Positions 6,759 to 7,711 of a stretch of 7,711 nt of DNA are shown here, in pieces. The stretch's first letter is position 1; every line of letters starts with the position of its first letter. The DNA lies in NCBI GenBank assembly GCA_030592145.1, contig JAUVKJ010000070.1, positions 1 to 7,711 on the forward strand. Reading direction: 5' to 3'. The notes under the pieces were generated by a model. The model was not told the origin of the DNA, ran no database searches, and saw only the letters and a program-made list of their open reading frames with translations. Source of the DNA: Bacteroides sp. (lineage in GTDB: Bacteria; Bacteroidota; Bacteroidia; Bacteroidales; SM23-62). The position numbers and the translations under genes were made by a program.

Positions 6759-6776
6759 ACATTTCACCATACCTCC

Positions 6777-7711
6777 TTATTTATCCACAACTTCAAAATG
6801 ACGAATCAGGGTATTTCCCCGCTCGTCGACAAGGGTAAGTGTATACAATCCTTTTTCGGGACTGATGCCCATCTGGTGTATATAACGCGTGCTTCCCAGG
6901 TACTTATCGTTCAGATGCCAGTGGATAAGGACAGCTGGTCTGCGATGAGCTGATTCGAGTATTATCTCTCCGACTGACCCATCCAGTTCACGTGGAACAT
7001 ATACACGGGCAGAATGGCGGGGATAGATCATTTCCATAAAGTCGATATCGCCGTTTTCAGCACATTCGGGGTGCAATTCAGGGAGTATGCGGTAGTCAGG
7101 GTTCCTGGAACGGTAGTACCATTCCTGGACAGGAGGAAGAACAAACCAGGATTCGTGTTTCATTTTTTTGGTATCCATACAATCGCTGTTTACCCTGTAT
7201 CGTCCGTCGCTGGTGAGATGTACTGACAGGTGGTAGGAACAGGGTTTGGAAAGAAGGCCTTTTTTAGTCACCCATACCGTATCCCTTTCCAGGCAATGGG
7301 GTCCGGGAAGATAACCGCTTTGCCGGCAGACAGAAACAGGGAAAAGTTCATCAAGGGGAGCCTGAAACCATGAATCACCGGGAAGGATACTGAAAACATC
7401 AAAAAGGAGAGGAGCCGCAACAGAAGAGCCGGTTAAACCAGGACGGCCCTCACCATCTGCGTTACCCACCCAAACACCAACGGTATAGGACGGACTGGTG
7501 CCGACTGCCCAGGCGTCGCGGAATCCGAAACTTGTACCTGTTTTCCATGCAATTTTCCCTGAGGAGGCGAACGATTTCCATCCTGCCTGTGACTCCGGGC
7601 GGTTGACTTCGACGAGCGACTGAAAGGTGAGCCATATGGAAGCTGCGCTGTATGGATGTGGGTTTTCTATTGTCCCCGTCGATACATCCAGGGGATCTCC
7701 CTTAACAAAAC
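6777..7711 (-). CDS. pbpC: Penicillin-binding protein 1C, C-terminal part (5' end outside the window)
   Basis: The last 310 residues of a class A penicillin-binding protein of the PbpC type, which polymerises and cross-links peptidoglycan at the outer face of the inner membrane. The frame stays open from the window edge to TAA at 6777-6779. Seen here: the transpeptidase KTGTS box (7530-7544) within the PBP1C-typical context AWKTGTSFGFRDAWAVG, then SPSYTVGVWVGNADGEGRPGLTG and the closing helix APLLFDVF. After a cysteine-containing linker (VCRQSGYLPGPHCL, LSKPCSYHL) comes the PBP1C C-terminal beta domain (about the last 90 residues, from DIDFMEMIYPRHSARVYVPREL to FEVVDK). The glycosyltransferase domain and the SxxK and SxN motifs lie off the right edge. 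An internal GTG at 7469 could be mistaken for a start, but it lies inside the transpeptidase domain. The S41 protease gene follows 113 bp downstream on the same strand. Confidence 0.92.
   Translation of the reverse strand, partial: FVKGDPLDVSTGTIENPHPYSAASIWLTFQSLVEVNRPESQAGWKSFASSGKIAWKTGTSFGFRDAWAVGTSPSYTVGVWVGNADGEGRPGLTGSSVAAPLLFDVFSILPGDSWFQAPLDELFPVSVCRQSGYLPGPHCLERDTVWVTKKGLLSKPCSYHLSVHLTSDGRYRVNSDCMDTKKMKHESWFVLPPVQEWYYRSRNPDYRILPELHPECAENGDIDFMEMIYPRHSARVYVPRELDGSVGEIILESAHRRPAVLIHWHLNDKYLGSTRYIHQMGISPEKGLYTLTLVDERGNTLIRHFEVVDK

Noticed and set aside
6675..6770. 31-codon minus-strand reading frame in the pbpC-protease gap, starting ATG GTG AAA right after GGAGGT
   Set aside because: There is no space between the Shine-Dalgarno and the ATG, the frame runs through the likely protease promoter, and the sequence resembles no protein I know.
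7467..7469. GTG as the start of a short 230-residue protein
   Set aside because: The frame stays open to the window edge, and the upstream residues contain the PBP1C KTGTS motif, so this is an internal valine codon of pbpC.

Overview
This window looks like a chromosomal segment of a Bacteroidota (Bacteroidetes) bacterium, possibly a Bacteroidales-like lineage. The case rests on moderate-to-low GC, protein sequences with the feel of that phylum, two exact copies of its unusual -7 promoter element (TAnnTTTG, both TATATTTG) in front of genes, and mostly weak Shine-Dalgarno sequences. The genus cannot be told from the sequence alone.

Layout from left to right: (1) the 3' end of uvrC (+), overlapping tail-to-tail by 25 bp with (2) a complete long-chain polyprenyl diphosphate synthase gene (-); (3) a 162-bp divergent intergenic region holding a TATATTTG box and two imperfect palindromes; (4) a tightly packed + strand unit of an ArsR/SmtB-family regulator, a QueD/6-pyruvoyl-tetrahydropterin-synthase-family enzyme and a full-length DNA polymerase I; (5) a S41 (CtpA/Prc-type) carboxy-terminal processing protease (-), whose stop codon interlocks with the polA stop in one TTAA; (6) a 113-bp gap with a second TATATTTG box, reading toward the protease gene; and (7) the C-terminal 310 residues of penicillin-binding protein 1C (pbpC, -), running off the right edge.

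The genes fall into three themes. UvrC and DNA polymerase I both act in nucleotide excision repair: UvrC makes the incisions and PolA fills the gap. The polyprenyl synthase supplies isoprenoid chains for quinones or lipid carriers. PBP1C and the S41 protease both act in the cell envelope. The ArsR/QueD/PolA unit has the least obvious logic: a small metal- or thiol-sensor-like repressor sits immediately in front of a zinc enzyme and a replication/repair polymerase.

I found no RNA genes, CRISPR array, insertion sequence, phage gene or other mobile element, and no convincing new multi-gene system. All the protein genes belong to known families with intact key residues. The points most worth a second look are the noncanonical CxxxCxC tail of the ArsR protein, the palindromes in the divergent control region, and the packed arsR-queD-polA arrangement.
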